A stretch of DNA of 64,000 nt from Spirosoma aureum (GTDB lineage Bacteria > Bacteroidota > Bacteroidia > Cytophagales > Spirosomataceae), in assembly GCF_011604685.1 (NCBI RefSeq), contig NZ_CP050063.1, forward strand, positions 1,696,501 to 1,760,500. Reading direction: 5' to 3'. Position 1 is the first letter of the stretch. Each line of letters begins with the position of its first letter. Below the pieces are notes generated by a model that was given only the letters and a program-made list of their open reading frames with translations, was not told the DNA's origin and did no database searches. Below are positions 42,113 through 51,526 of the stretch, in pieces. The position numbers and the translations under genes are program-made.

Positions 42113-43711
42113 ATGAAAGTCATAACGCTAATACGAATAGCTTCTTTCGTGAGCCTGCTGTTTATCGGGAGCGCCTGTAAGGAATTTATCGATATAAATG
42201 CAGACCCAAACAACCCAACAACGCCGGTTCTGGAATTGCTTCTGCCCGCAACCCAGGTATCAATGACCGGCAGTTTGCGGGATGTAAACCAGGGTACATC
42301 CATCCTGATGCAGCAGCTCTACACAAGCAATACAAGCCGTAATTTTCAGGACGGAACCGATTATCAGCAGTCCTGGAATGGTTTGTACACCCAGGTTCTC
42401 AATGACATCGAGATCGTTATCCGCGAGGGAACAAAGCAGCAACGCTGGGACTATGTATCGATTGCCAAGCTGGAAAAAGCTTACATCTACAGCCTGATGG
42501 TTGATTTGTGGGGCGATATTCCGTTTGCCGATGCGTCGAAAGGATTGACCGTTTCTGACCCAACCTTTGAAAGCGGAGCAACCATCTACGACAAACTGTT
42601 TACGCTGATCGATGAAGCCCTGGCCGATGCCAACAAAGGCAATTTTGCCATTCAGCCAACCACGGCCGACATCATTTACAAAGGGGATAAGGCAGCCTGG
42701 ATTCGTATGGCCAATACGCTGAAATTAAAGTTGTTCAACCAGATTCGGCTCGTGCAAGCCGACAAGGCAAAAGCGGGTATCGCTGCTATATTGTCGGCCA
42801 ATGCGCCCCTGATCGCGACCAATGCGCAGGATTTTTCGTTCCGGTTCGGCACCACCGAGACGCCCGCTAACCGGCATCCATGGCACCGCTCGGAGTATCA
42901 GGCCAGCAAAAGTTACTACATGAGCCAGGGCTTCATCGAACGCTTGTTCAATACCGACGATCCCCGGATTCGTTATTTCTTCTACCGCCAGACCTCTAAT
43001 TATACGGTTGGTTTTACGCCAACGGGTAATGGTTATTTCGGTCGTTACACGGGTGATGCAACCGCTTCACCGAATGATAACGCACTGAAAGCGACGGTTG
43101 GCGTTTATCCGGCCGGTGGTTTGTATGATAACGGCCCCATCAACAACCTGACATCGGCCAATGTATTCATAACCAACGCAGGAGCTACCTCGGCCCCGAA
43201 AGTGGTAAGCAATACTGACGGGACGGGTGCTGGTGTGTTTCCGTTCATGACAAACGCGATGGTGAAGTTTATTCTGGCCGAAGCGGCATTGACATTAGGG
43301 ACCACCGGCGATGCGAAGCAGTTGTTTCAGGATGGTATTACGGCTCACCTGAACAGCGTCAACACCATTTCTTCGACTTCCGGAAATTCAGCTCCGGCCA
43401 TTTCGGCGGCTACCATCACGGCCTTCGTGGCCAACCGAACCAGCCAATATGACGCAGCTGATGCGGCTGGTAAGCTGAATGCGATTATGACGCAGAAATA
43501 CATTGCGCTCTACGGCAATGGAATGGAAGCGTACAACGATTACCGCCGAACCGGATTGCCTGCGTTGCCCGCGCCCATCGCCCCCTTGAACACGTTCCCG
43601 TTGCGGCTAACGTATTCGATCACGGAGCTTTCTACCAATGCAAATGTATCGGCTAAGGCTGACCAGGTTCAGACAGCGCAGCAAACAACACCGGTTTTTT
43701 GGGATAAGTAA
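42113..43711 (+). CDS. SusD/RagB family lipoprotein of the M14 locus
   Basis: This 532-residue lipoprotein has the signal MKVITLIRIASFVSLLFIGSAC followed by KEFIDINADPNNPTTP. This opening and the later SLMVDLWGDIPFADA, PAAWIRMANTLKLKLFNQI-like segment and IMTQKYIALYGNGMEAYNDYRRTG match the SusD-like group 2 often paired with SusC proteins for non-starch ligands. It caps its SusC partner and binds substrate on the cell surface. The gap to the next gene is 76 bp. Confidence 0.9.
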   Translation: MKVITLIRIASFVSLLFIGSACKEFIDINADPNNPTTPVLELLLPATQVSMTGSLRDVNQGTSILMQQLYTSNTSRNFQDGTDYQQSWNGLYTQVLNDIEIVIREGTKQQRWDYVSIAKLEKAYIYSLMVDLWGDIPFADASKGLTVSDPTFESGATIYDKLFTLIDEALADANKGNFAIQPTTADIIYKGDKAAWIRMANTLKLKLFNQIRLVQADKAKAGIAAILSANAPLIATNAQDFSFRFGTTETPANRHPWHRSEYQASKSYYMSQGFIERLFNTDDPRIRYFFYRQTSNYTVGFTPTGNGYFGRYTGDATASPNDNALKATVGVYPAGGLYDNGPINNLTSANVFITNAGATSAPKVVSNTDGTGAGVFPFMTNAMVKFILAEAALTLGTTGDAKQLFQDGITAHLNSVNTISSTSGNSAPAISAATITAFVANRTSQYDAADAAGKLNAIMTQKYIALYGNGMEAYNDYRRTGLPALPAPIAPLNTFPLRLTYSITELSTNANVSAKADQVQTAQQTTPVFWDK

Positions 43712-43787
43712 TTCAGTTGACAGAGAATAGCGTTTTCTGCAAACCGAGTACGATAAACGATTCACCGTAAAATAGTTAAGGCTACTC

Positions 43788-44414
43788 ATGAAAAAAATCA
43801 TTCTTTATTTTTTACTCCTTCTGGTCGTTGGCCTCGATGCCTGTAAGACCGAAGATTATGTTTGGGAAAACTGGTCCTATACGGCAGTTCCGCTGGTGGC
43901 GGTCAACATAGCGAAATCTGCCTTGCCTACGGTTTCTACAGCAAATACCTCTTTTTTTGACCTGGGTGCCGCAAATCTGGCTACCCAGGAATTTGAATAT
44001 ACCTTGAAATGGGAGGGTTTTGGGAAAGAAGAAGTGACTTCCATTGATGTCTATCTCGGTTTCAATAAGGCGGCAGCTACGGGAAATCCGGCCTACCCAA
44101 TCGTACTGTCGCAGCCAGGAGGGCTCTATCCCAGCGTAACCCAGTATCCGCTTCCAAGCCGGGTTGGAACCTCCGACAAGCTCTATGAAACGGTGACGCA
44201 ATTCCCCAAAACATTCACGGTAACTGCCGCCCAACTGGCTGCGTTTACGGGCGTTAACCTGAGCACCGTTGCGCAAAACGACTACTTTCTGTTCAAGTTT
44301 ATGCTGAATCTGAAAGACGGGCGACGTATTGCGGGCTACCAGGAGAACGTATGCGACGAAGCCCGTGGCGAAGTTGGCGACTGCCGGGTTGGTGTTCGCT
44401 TCCGAAGAAAATAA
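43788..44414 (+). CDS. hypothetical lipoprotein in the SusCD-M14 locus
   Basis: This 208-residue protein has a lipoprotein signal (MKKIILYFLLLLVVGLDAC). The mature part is beta-rich (FEYTLKWEGFGKEEVTSIDVYLGF, TFTVTAAQLAAFTGVNL, YFLFKFMLNLKDGRRI) with two late Cys, in NVCDEARGEVGDCRVG, that could form a disulfide. I do not recognise a family. Its place after SusD matches SusE/SusF-type accessory surface lipoproteins, so a ligand-binding role is likely but unproven. The gap to the first M14 gene is 35 bp. Confidence 0.7.
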   Translation: MKKIILYFLLLLVVGLDACKTEDYVWENWSYTAVPLVAVNIAKSALPTVSTANTSFFDLGAANLATQEFEYTLKWEGFGKEEVTSIDVYLGFNKAAATGNPAYPIVLSQPGGLYPSVTQYPLPSRVGTSDKLYETVTQFPKTFTVTAAQLAAFTGVNLSTVAQNDYFLFKFMLNLKDGRRIAGYQENVCDEARGEVGDCRVGVRFRRK

Positions 44415-44449
44415 TCGATAAACAACTACCCCTCTAAATTAACCCCTTT

Positions 44450-47263
44450 ATGATTCGTTCTATTTTACGACCATTTGCCATCCTACTGCTCAGCCTGACT
44501 ACGGTCTGGGCGCAAATTCCGTCGCCTAAACAACATTTTGGTTTCAATATCGGCGACGATTATCAACTGGCCACGTATACGCAGACAGAGGCTTATTTTA
44601 AAAAGCTAGCGGCCACTTCCGACCGGGTGAAGTTGGTCGATATTGGCCCAACCGAAGAAGGCCGGCGGCAGTATATGCTGATTGTATCGTCGCCCGCCAA
44701 CCTGAAAAAGCTGAGTCACTACAAGGAAATTTCCCAAAAGCTGGCCCGCGCCGAAAATCTGAACGACGATCAGGCCCGTGCACTCGCCTTCGAAGGGAAA
44801 GCCGTTGTCTGGATTGATGGAGGCCTGCATGCCACCGAAACCGTTGGGACAATGCAACTAATTGAAACGGCCTGGCAACTGGCGAGCCGTAAAGATCCCG
44901 AAACGATGCGGATTCTGAACGATGATATTATTCTGCTGACCCATGCCAACCCGGATGGGCAGGAGATTGTCACGAACTGGTACATGCGCGAAGCCACTCC
45001 CGAAAAGCGATCGCTGGATAACGTACCAAGATTGTATCAGAAATACGTTGGTCACGACAACAACCGCGACTTCTTCATGCTGAACATGAAAGAAACGCAA
45101 AATATTGGCCGTCAGCTGTTTGTTGAATGGATTCCTCAGATCATGTACAATCACCATCAGCGCGGTCCGGCTGGGTCTGTGCTGGCTGGACCTCCTTATC
45201 GTGACCCGTTCAATTACGTATTTGACCCGCTGATGGTAACCGGGATCGATGCCCTTGGTGCCGCCATGATCAACCGCCTGAACGCCGAAAACAAACCCGG
45301 ATTCACGCGCCTGAGCGGTTCTGTTTTCTCAACCTGGTATAACGGGGGCTTGCGCACAACTACGCACTTCCATAACATGATTGGGCTGCTAACCGAAATC
45401 ATTGGTGACCCAACTCCCGAAGATGTGCCGCTGGTTCCGAAGCGGTTGCTGCCTAATGGGGCTACACCATTTCCGGTTACGCCACAAAAATGGCATTTCC
45501 GGCAGTCAATCGACTATTCGGTATCACTGAATTATGCTGTGCTCGGTTATGCCGCCCGTTATCGCGATGAAGTGCTGTTTAATATTTACCGCATGGGTAA
45601 AAACTCCATTGAGCGGGGTAGCCGCGACACCTGGGCGCTCTCGCCCAAACGGATCGATGCGATCACGAATGCGTATGATTCAGACCCGAAGAAAGTAGTG
45701 CCGCCCACTAATGCCGCTCTGGCGCAGTACGGAATGATTCCCAAAGGGGGTGGTATGCCAATGAAGTACTACGATACGGTTATGAAAGCACCGTCGCTAC
45801 GCGATCCGCGTGGGTTCATAATTCCGGCTGGTCAGCCCGATTTTGCTACCGCCGTCAAGTTCATTAATGCATTGATCAGAACGGGCATTCAGGTTCAGCA
45901 GGCAACGTCTGAATTTGCCGTTGCCGGAAAAACGTATCCGGCTGGCTCTTATGTGATTAAGTCCGATCAGGCATTCCGCCCACACGTGCTGGACATGTTC
46001 GAGCCGCAGGATCACCCCAATGATTTTCAGTATCCGGGTGGCCCTCCTGTTCGCCCATACGATGCTGCCGGATGGACGCTGGCGTACCTGATGAATATTC
46101 AGTTTGATCGTATTCTGGACAGTTTTGATGGGCCTTTCAAGAAATTGCCGTACGGCGAACTACAGTCGCCGGAAGGACACGTGGCCGGAGGAGTAGGCGA
46201 TGGCTATGTGCTGAGTGCACGGGCGAATAACACATTTACTGCTGTCAATGATTTACTGGCATCTGGGGTTGAAGTATATCGTCTGCCCAATGGCACAGGT
46301 GTGAAGCCTGCCAGCGAAGCGGGGGCATTTTATGTACCCGCAACACCGAAGTCAAAATCAGTACTGGATAAAGCCGCCAAAGAACTTGGTCTGGAAGTAG
46401 CCAGCCTTGCCAAACGGCCAACAACGACGATGACGAAAATGGCCCCGATGCGCATTGCGCTCTGGGATACCTACGGCGGATCGATGCCTTCGGGTTGGGT
46501 ACGCTGGTTGATGGAGCAGTACCATTTCCCGGCGAAAGTTATTTATACACAGGACATTGATGCGGGCGATCTTCGGAAAAAATTCGATGTGATCGTGTTC
46601 GTAACGCGGGCTATTCCGCCCGTTGGCGGCAAGGATGTCGATATTTTCAGCCTGCTCGGTTCGGAAGCCAAACCCGAAAATACACCCGCTGAATACCGTC
46701 CGTGGTTAGGGAAGATTACAGCCGATAAATCGATCCCGCAATTGAAGACGTTTATGGAAACCGGTGGAACCGTAATCACCATCGGTACCAGCACCAATCT
46801 GGCTTATCACCTGAAACTACCCGTTAAGAGTGCTCTGACCGAAATGACCACAACGGGACAGGAAAAACCGTTGCCGGGTGAAAAGTATTACATTCCGGGC
46901 AGTGTACTGCAAATGAGTGTAGACTCTACCAATCAGGCAACCTGGGGCTTACCTGCACTAACCGATGTTTATTTTGATGCGAGCCCCGTGTTTAAAGTAG
47001 CTCCTGATGCAATCGCTACCGGAAAAGTGAAACCACTGGCGTGGTTCTCGACGAGCAAACCGCTGCGTAGCGGCTGGGCATGGGGACAGTCGTATCTGCA
47101 AGATGGTATTGCGGCTTTCATGGCTCCTGTCGGTACCGGCAAACTCTACGCTTTTGGCCCCGAAATTACATTCCGGGCGCAGTCGCACGGAACGTTTAAA
47201 CTACTGTTCAATCAACTTTACTCCGCCGGTTCGGCACCGGGCGAGGCCACGAATGGCAACTGA
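44450..47263 (+). CDS. secreted M14 family zinc carboxypeptidase, first of a tandem pair
   Basis: This 937-residue protein has a signal peptide (ending VWAQ, about 21) and an M14 catalytic domain. The zinc ligands HxxE are in GGLHATETVG (His127, Glu130), followed by LLTHANPDGQE (NPDG), the substrate-binding GHDNNRDFF and the third ligand in MYNHHQRGP (about 235). The catalytic Glu is likely in LLTEIIGDP (about 314). About 600 further residues contain a glutamine-amidotransferase/ThuA-like segment (RIALWDTYGGSMPSGW, FDVIVFVTRAIPPVGG). It probably trims peptides for the adjacent SusCD. It is followed by a strong terminator. Confidence 0.88.
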   Translation: MIRSILRPFAILLLSLTTVWAQIPSPKQHFGFNIGDDYQLATYTQTEAYFKKLAATSDRVKLVDIGPTEEGRRQYMLIVSSPANLKKLSHYKEISQKLARAENLNDDQARALAFEGKAVVWIDGGLHATETVGTMQLIETAWQLASRKDPETMRILNDDIILLTHANPDGQEIVTNWYMREATPEKRSLDNVPRLYQKYVGHDNNRDFFMLNMKETQNIGRQLFVEWIPQIMYNHHQRGPAGSVLAGPPYRDPFNYVFDPLMVTGIDALGAAMINRLNAENKPGFTRLSGSVFSTWYNGGLRTTTHFHNMIGLLTEIIGDPTPEDVPLVPKRLLPNGATPFPVTPQKWHFRQSIDYSVSLNYAVLGYAARYRDEVLFNIYRMGKNSIERGSRDTWALSPKRIDAITNAYDSDPKKVVPPTNAALAQYGMIPKGGGMPMKYYDTVMKAPSLRDPRGFIIPAGQPDFATAVKFINALIRTGIQVQQATSEFAVAGKTYPAGSYVIKSDQAFRPHVLDMFEPQDHPNDFQYPGGPPVRPYDAAGWTLAYLMNIQFDRILDSFDGPFKKLPYGELQSPEGHVAGGVGDGYVLSARANNTFTAVNDLLASGVEVYRLPNGTGVKPASEAGAFYVPATPKSKSVLDKAAKELGLEVASLAKRPTTTMTKMAPMRIALWDTYGGSMPSGWVRWLMEQYHFPAKVIYTQDIDAGDLRKKFDVIVFVTRAIPPVGGKDVDIFSLLGSEAKPENTPAEYRPWLGKITADKSIPQLKTFMETGGTVITIGTSTNLAYHLKLPVKSALTEMTTTGQEKPLPGEKYYIPGSVLQMSVDSTNQATWGLPALTDVYFDASPVFKVAPDAIATGKVKPLAWFSTSKPLRSGWAWGQSYLQDGIAAFMAPVGTGKLYAFGPEITFRAQSHGTFKLLFNQLYSAGSAPGEATNGN

Positions 47264-47272
47264 TGCTTAACC

Positions 47273-47322
47273 AGAAAAACACTGTGGCCCCGGATTTGAA
47301 TCCGGGGCCACAGTGTTTTTCT
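47273..47322. terminator. strong hairpin terminator between the M14 genes
   Basis: A 23-bp perfect stem (47273-47295 with 47300-47322) has loop TTGA, core GTGGCCCCGGAT, and T-run TTTTTCT on the right, A-run on the left. It lies 9 bp past the first M14 stop, so the second gene may be transcribed less or separately. Confidence 0.88.
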
Positions 47323-47362
47323 GCCTTCCTCTATTATCTGCTAACCAATTTGCCTGACTAAC

Positions 47363-49999
47363 ATGAACAACTATCGTCATCGTTTATTACTGCTTTGCGT
47401 GGCCTTGTTTTCGGGGCTGGCGGCTATGGCTCAGGTGCCAAAACCCGCCGATGTGTTTGGCTTCGAACCGGGAGCCGACTATAAGCTGGCTAACTACAAA
47501 ATGCTGATGGACTATTATCAGCGTCTGGATAAAGCCAGTAATCGGGTGCAGATGGTGACCATTGGCAAATCGGTGCTGGGTAAACCGCTGTTATTGCTGA
47601 TGGTGTCGAGCGAAGCCAACATGAAACAGCTGGATCACTGGCGGAGTGTTAGCGAGCAGCTTTCACGGGCAAAAATCGATGACGCTCAGGCGCGTAGTCT
47701 GGCGGCTTCGGGCAAGGCCATTGTGTGGGTCGATGCTGGTATGCACGCATCGGAAGTAGCATCGGCGCAGATGATGCCCGAACTGGCCTACCGCATGGCA
47801 ACCGAAGAGTCGTCGGAGATGAAAAAAATTCGCGATCAGGTCGTTGCGCTGCTCATGGTTGAAATGAATCCCGATGGCCTCGATATTGTGGCTGACTGGT
47901 ATAACGGTAATCTTGGAACACCCTTCGAAACCACGCAGCCGCCCTGGTTGTACCATCACTACGTTGGGCACGACAACAACCGCGACTGGTTTACGAATAA
48001 CATGCCCGAAACAAAAGCCGTTTCGGAAGTACTTTACAATCAGTGGTATCCGCAAATTGTTTATAACCACCACCAAACGTCGCCCGCCTGGACCCGTATT
48101 TTCATTCCGCCTTTTGCCAACCCCGTTAATCCGCAGATTCACCCCGCTGTAACGGCAGGCGTCAATCTGGTCGGTACGGCAATGGCCAGCCGATTTGCCA
48201 TTAAACGAATGCCGGGCGTGGTGTCACAACTGCGGTTCAGCATGTGGTGGAACGGTGGTATGCGGACGGTTCCTTACTACCACAACCAGATCGGTATTCT
48301 GACTGAAACGGCACATGCAACACCGTCACCCCGATTTTACCCACCCGATTCGCTGCCAAAAACCGTTGGTCAGGGCGTAACTGCTGCCACGACAGGTACC
48401 GAAATTTTTTATGCTGATCCCTGGAAAGGCGGCCAATCGCATTTCCGTGACGCGGTCAATTACATGGAAGAAGCATCGATGGCTACACTCGTCCTGGCGG
48501 CCGATAAACGCGAGGAGTTTCTGTATAACATTTACCGGATGGGCCGCGATGCTATCGAAGCGGCCGGCAAAGGGAAGCCGTATGCCTACATCATTCCAAC
48601 CGAGCAATGGGATAAAGGCGAAGCCCTGAATCTGGTCAATATGTTTCGCCAAAGTGGGGTAGAGGTGCACCGGGCTACGCAGCCGTTTCAGGTCAATAAT
48701 ATGTCTTATGCAGCTGGTTCTTACGTCATTTACGGTGGGCAGGCCTTTAGCCCCTACGTCGTCGATCTGATGGAAAAGCAGGTTCATCCAAACCAACGGC
48801 TCTATCCGGGTGGTCCGCCGATTCCGCCATACGATCTGGCCGGTTGGACATTGCCCATGCAGATGGGTGTGAGCGTGGCCAAAATCGGCACTGCATTTAA
48901 GGCCGAAACCGAGTTGATAAAAGGACTGGCACCCGTTGTTGCGGGTCAGGTTGCCGAGAGTGCAGGATATGGATACCTGCTTTCCCGAAACCAGAACGCC
49001 AGCGTCATGGCCGTAAACCGTCTGCTAAAAGACGGTGAACTTGTGTCGATAATGCCTGCCAGCACCCAATCGACCGATCCGAAGAACTTCCTGATCGAAA
49101 AAGGAGCGTCAACCGATGCCCGTATCCAGAAACTGGCGAAGGAACTGGGTGTAAGTTTTACTGCCGTTGCCAGCAAACCAGCAACCGTGGGAAAGCCGCT
49201 GAAACTGCCCAAAATCGGCCTGTATAAATCGTGGGTAGCGAACATGGATGAAGGCTGGACACGCTGGCTGATGGAAACCTATGGGTTTCCGGTCGATACT
49301 TTACATGACGCCGACATCGCCAAAAAAGACTTGTCGGCTTATAGCGCAATTATCATTCCTGATCAGGAGGTGAAGCGGATTCTAAATGGTCATGCTGCTA
49401 ACACAATGCCTGCTCAATACGTCGGTGGGTTAGGTCTGGGCGGTACAGTAGCTTTACAGCAGTATGTCTCGAATGGTGGAACGCTGGTCGCATTTGACGG
49501 TGCCAGTGACTTTGCGATTGAGCTGTTTGGGCTACCCGTTAAGAATGTTACCGACGGTTTGTCGAGTCAGCAGTTCTATATCCCCGGCTCGCTGATTCGG
49601 ACAGTTATCGATACGAAGCATCCGCTGGCCTATGGTATGCAGCCCGAAGCGGCCGCTGCTTTCTCCAATAGTCGGGCATTTGAGGTTATTCGCCAGGTTC
49701 GCGAGGGCGAAGGCGGCCGTGAGGAGGTTAAAGCCGCCCCAGAACCGAAAGTAGAGGTGATTGCCAGCTATGCGAAAAAAGAGTTGCTGATGAGCGGCTG
49801 GGCCTTGAATGAAGACAAATACATTGCCGGAAAAGCCGCCGTTGTTCGAGCTTATCAGGGTAAAGGGACTATTGTTCTTTTCGGCTTTAGCCCACAATTC
49901 CGGGGCCAGCCACGCGGAACGTATAAATTGATTTTCAACACGCTTTATGAAAGTACATTGCCTAAAAATAGCGGTGAGCAGAGCGCCAAGAGTGAATAA
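47363..49999 (+). CDS. secreted M14 family zinc carboxypeptidase, second of a tandem pair
   Basis: This 878-residue paralogue of the preceding gene has a signal peptide (ending AAMAQ). M14 motifs are at matching positions: DAGMHASEVASA (His128, Glu131), MVEMNPDGLD, GHDNNRDWF, VYNHHQTSPAWT and ILTETAHAT (about 315). The C-terminal half again resembles a GATase/ThuA-like domain (KIGLYKSWVANMDEGW, SAIIIPDQEVKRI) and ends GFSPQFRGQPRGTYKLIFN. The two copies share layout but differ in many residues, so the duplication is old. Both keep catalytic residues. The likely role is extracellular or periplasmic peptide trimming. Confidence 0.88.
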   Translation: MNNYRHRLLLLCVALFSGLAAMAQVPKPADVFGFEPGADYKLANYKMLMDYYQRLDKASNRVQMVTIGKSVLGKPLLLLMVSSEANMKQLDHWRSVSEQLSRAKIDDAQARSLAASGKAIVWVDAGMHASEVASAQMMPELAYRMATEESSEMKKIRDQVVALLMVEMNPDGLDIVADWYNGNLGTPFETTQPPWLYHHYVGHDNNRDWFTNNMPETKAVSEVLYNQWYPQIVYNHHQTSPAWTRIFIPPFANPVNPQIHPAVTAGVNLVGTAMASRFAIKRMPGVVSQLRFSMWWNGGMRTVPYYHNQIGILTETAHATPSPRFYPPDSLPKTVGQGVTAATTGTEIFYADPWKGGQSHFRDAVNYMEEASMATLVLAADKREEFLYNIYRMGRDAIEAAGKGKPYAYIIPTEQWDKGEALNLVNMFRQSGVEVHRATQPFQVNNMSYAAGSYVIYGGQAFSPYVVDLMEKQVHPNQRLYPGGPPIPPYDLAGWTLPMQMGVSVAKIGTAFKAETELIKGLAPVVAGQVAESAGYGYLLSRNQNASVMAVNRLLKDGELVSIMPASTQSTDPKNFLIEKGASTDARIQKLAKELGVSFTAVASKPATVGKPLKLPKIGLYKSWVANMDEGWTRWLMETYGFPVDTLHDADIAKKDLSAYSAIIIPDQEVKRILNGHAANTMPAQYVGGLGLGGTVALQQYVSNGGTLVAFDGASDFAIELFGLPVKNVTDGLSSQQFYIPGSLIRTVIDTKHPLAYGMQPEAAAAFSNSRAFEVIRQVREGEGGREEVKAAPEPKVEVIASYAKKELLMSGWALNEDKYIAGKAAVVRAYQGKGTIVLFGFSPQFRGQPRGTYKLIFNTLYESTLPKNSGEQSAKSE

Positions 50000-50044
50000 A
50001 TGATTTCAGTTTTGACAGGAACCAGTTCCTGAGAAACTGATTAT

Positions 50045-50092
50045 AATAAAAAAGTGGTGGCAGGTTCTCAAACCTGCCACCACTTTTTTATT
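50045..50092. terminator. bidirectional terminator between M14 and the third susD
   Basis: A 22-bp perfect stem (50045-50066 with 50071-50092), loop CTCA, has A-run on one side and T-run on the other. It serves the rightward M14 gene and the leftward susD. Confidence 0.9.
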
Positions 50093-50111
50093 GGAACAAA
50101 ATCAATGTTTC

Positions 50112-51485
50112 TTAATTATAGCCCGGATTTTGTACCAGCTTCTTATTCGTGTCAATCTCCCGTTGTGGGATTGGCAGAACAAGATTATTGGCGTTATAGG
50201 CTACCGTCCCCACTGTGCCAGCCGTGCGTTTAATATCGGCAAGCTGCTGGCCTTCGAAAGCAAGTTCAAGACGACGTTCCAGCAGAATCGCGTTCAGATC
50301 GACAGCAGTCAATGGAGCAGCTTTGGCCCGGTTCCGGATCAGATTTACATCGGCCAGTGGAGTCGCACCAATACTCGTATTCAGACGCTGGTTTGTTTCG
50401 GCGCGAACGAGATACATTTCAGCGAGCCGCACAACTGGAACGTCGCCATACTGATCATTGAATTTACTGGTAAACGTATTCTGTCCTGCCGTGTTGAAAA
50501 ACGTTCCCCGCACGTCGCCCGCAGCATAGAGCTGGCGAAATTTGGATTGAACACGCACATCGCCCCGCCCCTGATTAGGTACTGATGCGTAGAATGTATT
50601 CATGTCATTGACGCCATCCTGATCTGTAATGATGATTTTGAAAATCAATTCATTATCATTCGTTGCGTCGTCAAATACATCCGTAAAGTTTGACTCCAGG
50701 CTATAGGCGCCCGAAGTAATAACCCGATTGGCTGCATCGCGGGCAGCTGCATAGTTTTGCTGTTGAAGATAAACGCGAGCCAGTATAGCCGCTGCTGCTC
50801 CCTTGGTGGCAAAACCGGTTCCGCCAGACTGCGTAGCGGGTAATAAACTTTCCGCTTTCGTTAAGTCGTCCAGTACTTGTGTGTACACTTCCGCTACTGT
50901 ATTCCGGGCGCGGTAGTCGGCATCCGATACAGAAGTAGTTGGCGTGAGTACCAGCGGTACGCCTGCATTAGCCGTTGGTGCACCATCGTTCCAGCTTTTT
51001 CCGTAGAGCTTAACCAGTTCAAAGTAAACCGCACCCCGGATAAAGCGGGCTTGCCCTTCAATATTCCCGCGATTGGCTTCGCTAACTTTAGGTAATGCTG
51101 ACAGCACGTTGTTGGTACGGTTGATTGTACTGTAACTATTGAGCCATACATCCCGATTGACTGTATTCGACGTTGTAACGGTTTTGCGCCAGATCTCATC
51201 AATCGTTGCGTAGGTACCACCAAAAACAACATCACGGTTATCGCCAAGCAGATCACCAATATACTGAAAGGCACCACCGAATAGGTTAGCTCCGTTTTGG
51301 GCGGCAGCAGATGTATTCAGCCCATCATAAGCACCGGTTAAGGTGATCTGAACGTCCTGTTCGGTATTTAACGCCTGACCCTGCTCGATACTCTGAGTCG
51401 GCACAACGTCTAGTCGGCTGTCGCAGGCCGTGAACAATAGGCTAACGGAACCGACGTATAACCAGTATTTTATGGATGAATTCAT
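50112..51485 (-). CDS. SusD/RagB family lipoprotein
   Basis: This 457-residue lipoprotein has a signal ending SLLFTAC, then DSRLDVVPTQSIEQGQALNT. SusD hallmarks are GQARFIRGAVYFELVKLYG, AAAAILARVYLQQQNY and the C-terminal VRLAEMYLVRAETNQRL, LLERRLELAFEGQQLADIKR with NKKLVQNPGYN at the end. It is shorter than most SusD proteins. It follows its SusC by 41 bp. No enzyme gene follows, so the substrate is unknown. Confidence 0.92.
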   Translation of the reverse strand: MNSSIKYWLYVGSVSLLFTACDSRLDVVPTQSIEQGQALNTEQDVQITLTGAYDGLNTSAAAQNGANLFGGAFQYIGDLLGDNRDVVFGGTYATIDEIWRKTVTTSNTVNRDVWLNSYSTINRTNNVLSALPKVSEANRGNIEGQARFIRGAVYFELVKLYGKSWNDGAPTANAGVPLVLTPTTSVSDADYRARNTVAEVYTQVLDDLTKAESLLPATQSGGTGFATKGAAAAILARVYLQQQNYAAARDAANRVITSGAYSLESNFTDVFDDATNDNELIFKIIITDQDGVNDMNTFYASVPNQGRGDVRVQSKFRQLYAAGDVRGTFFNTAGQNTFTSKFNDQYGDVPVVRLAEMYLVRAETNQRLNTSIGATPLADVNLIRNRAKAAPLTAVDLNAILLERRLELAFEGQQLADIKRTAGTVGTVAYNANNLVLPIPQREIDTNKKLVQNPGYN

Positions 51486-51526
51486 AATGAAAATGCGTTT
51501 GAAAATTCAGTTTTAACGTGTTTGGG

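Noticed and set aside
44450..49999. One of the two M14 genes as a decaying duplicate
   Set aside because: Both frames are full length and keep all zinc-binding and catalytic residues.
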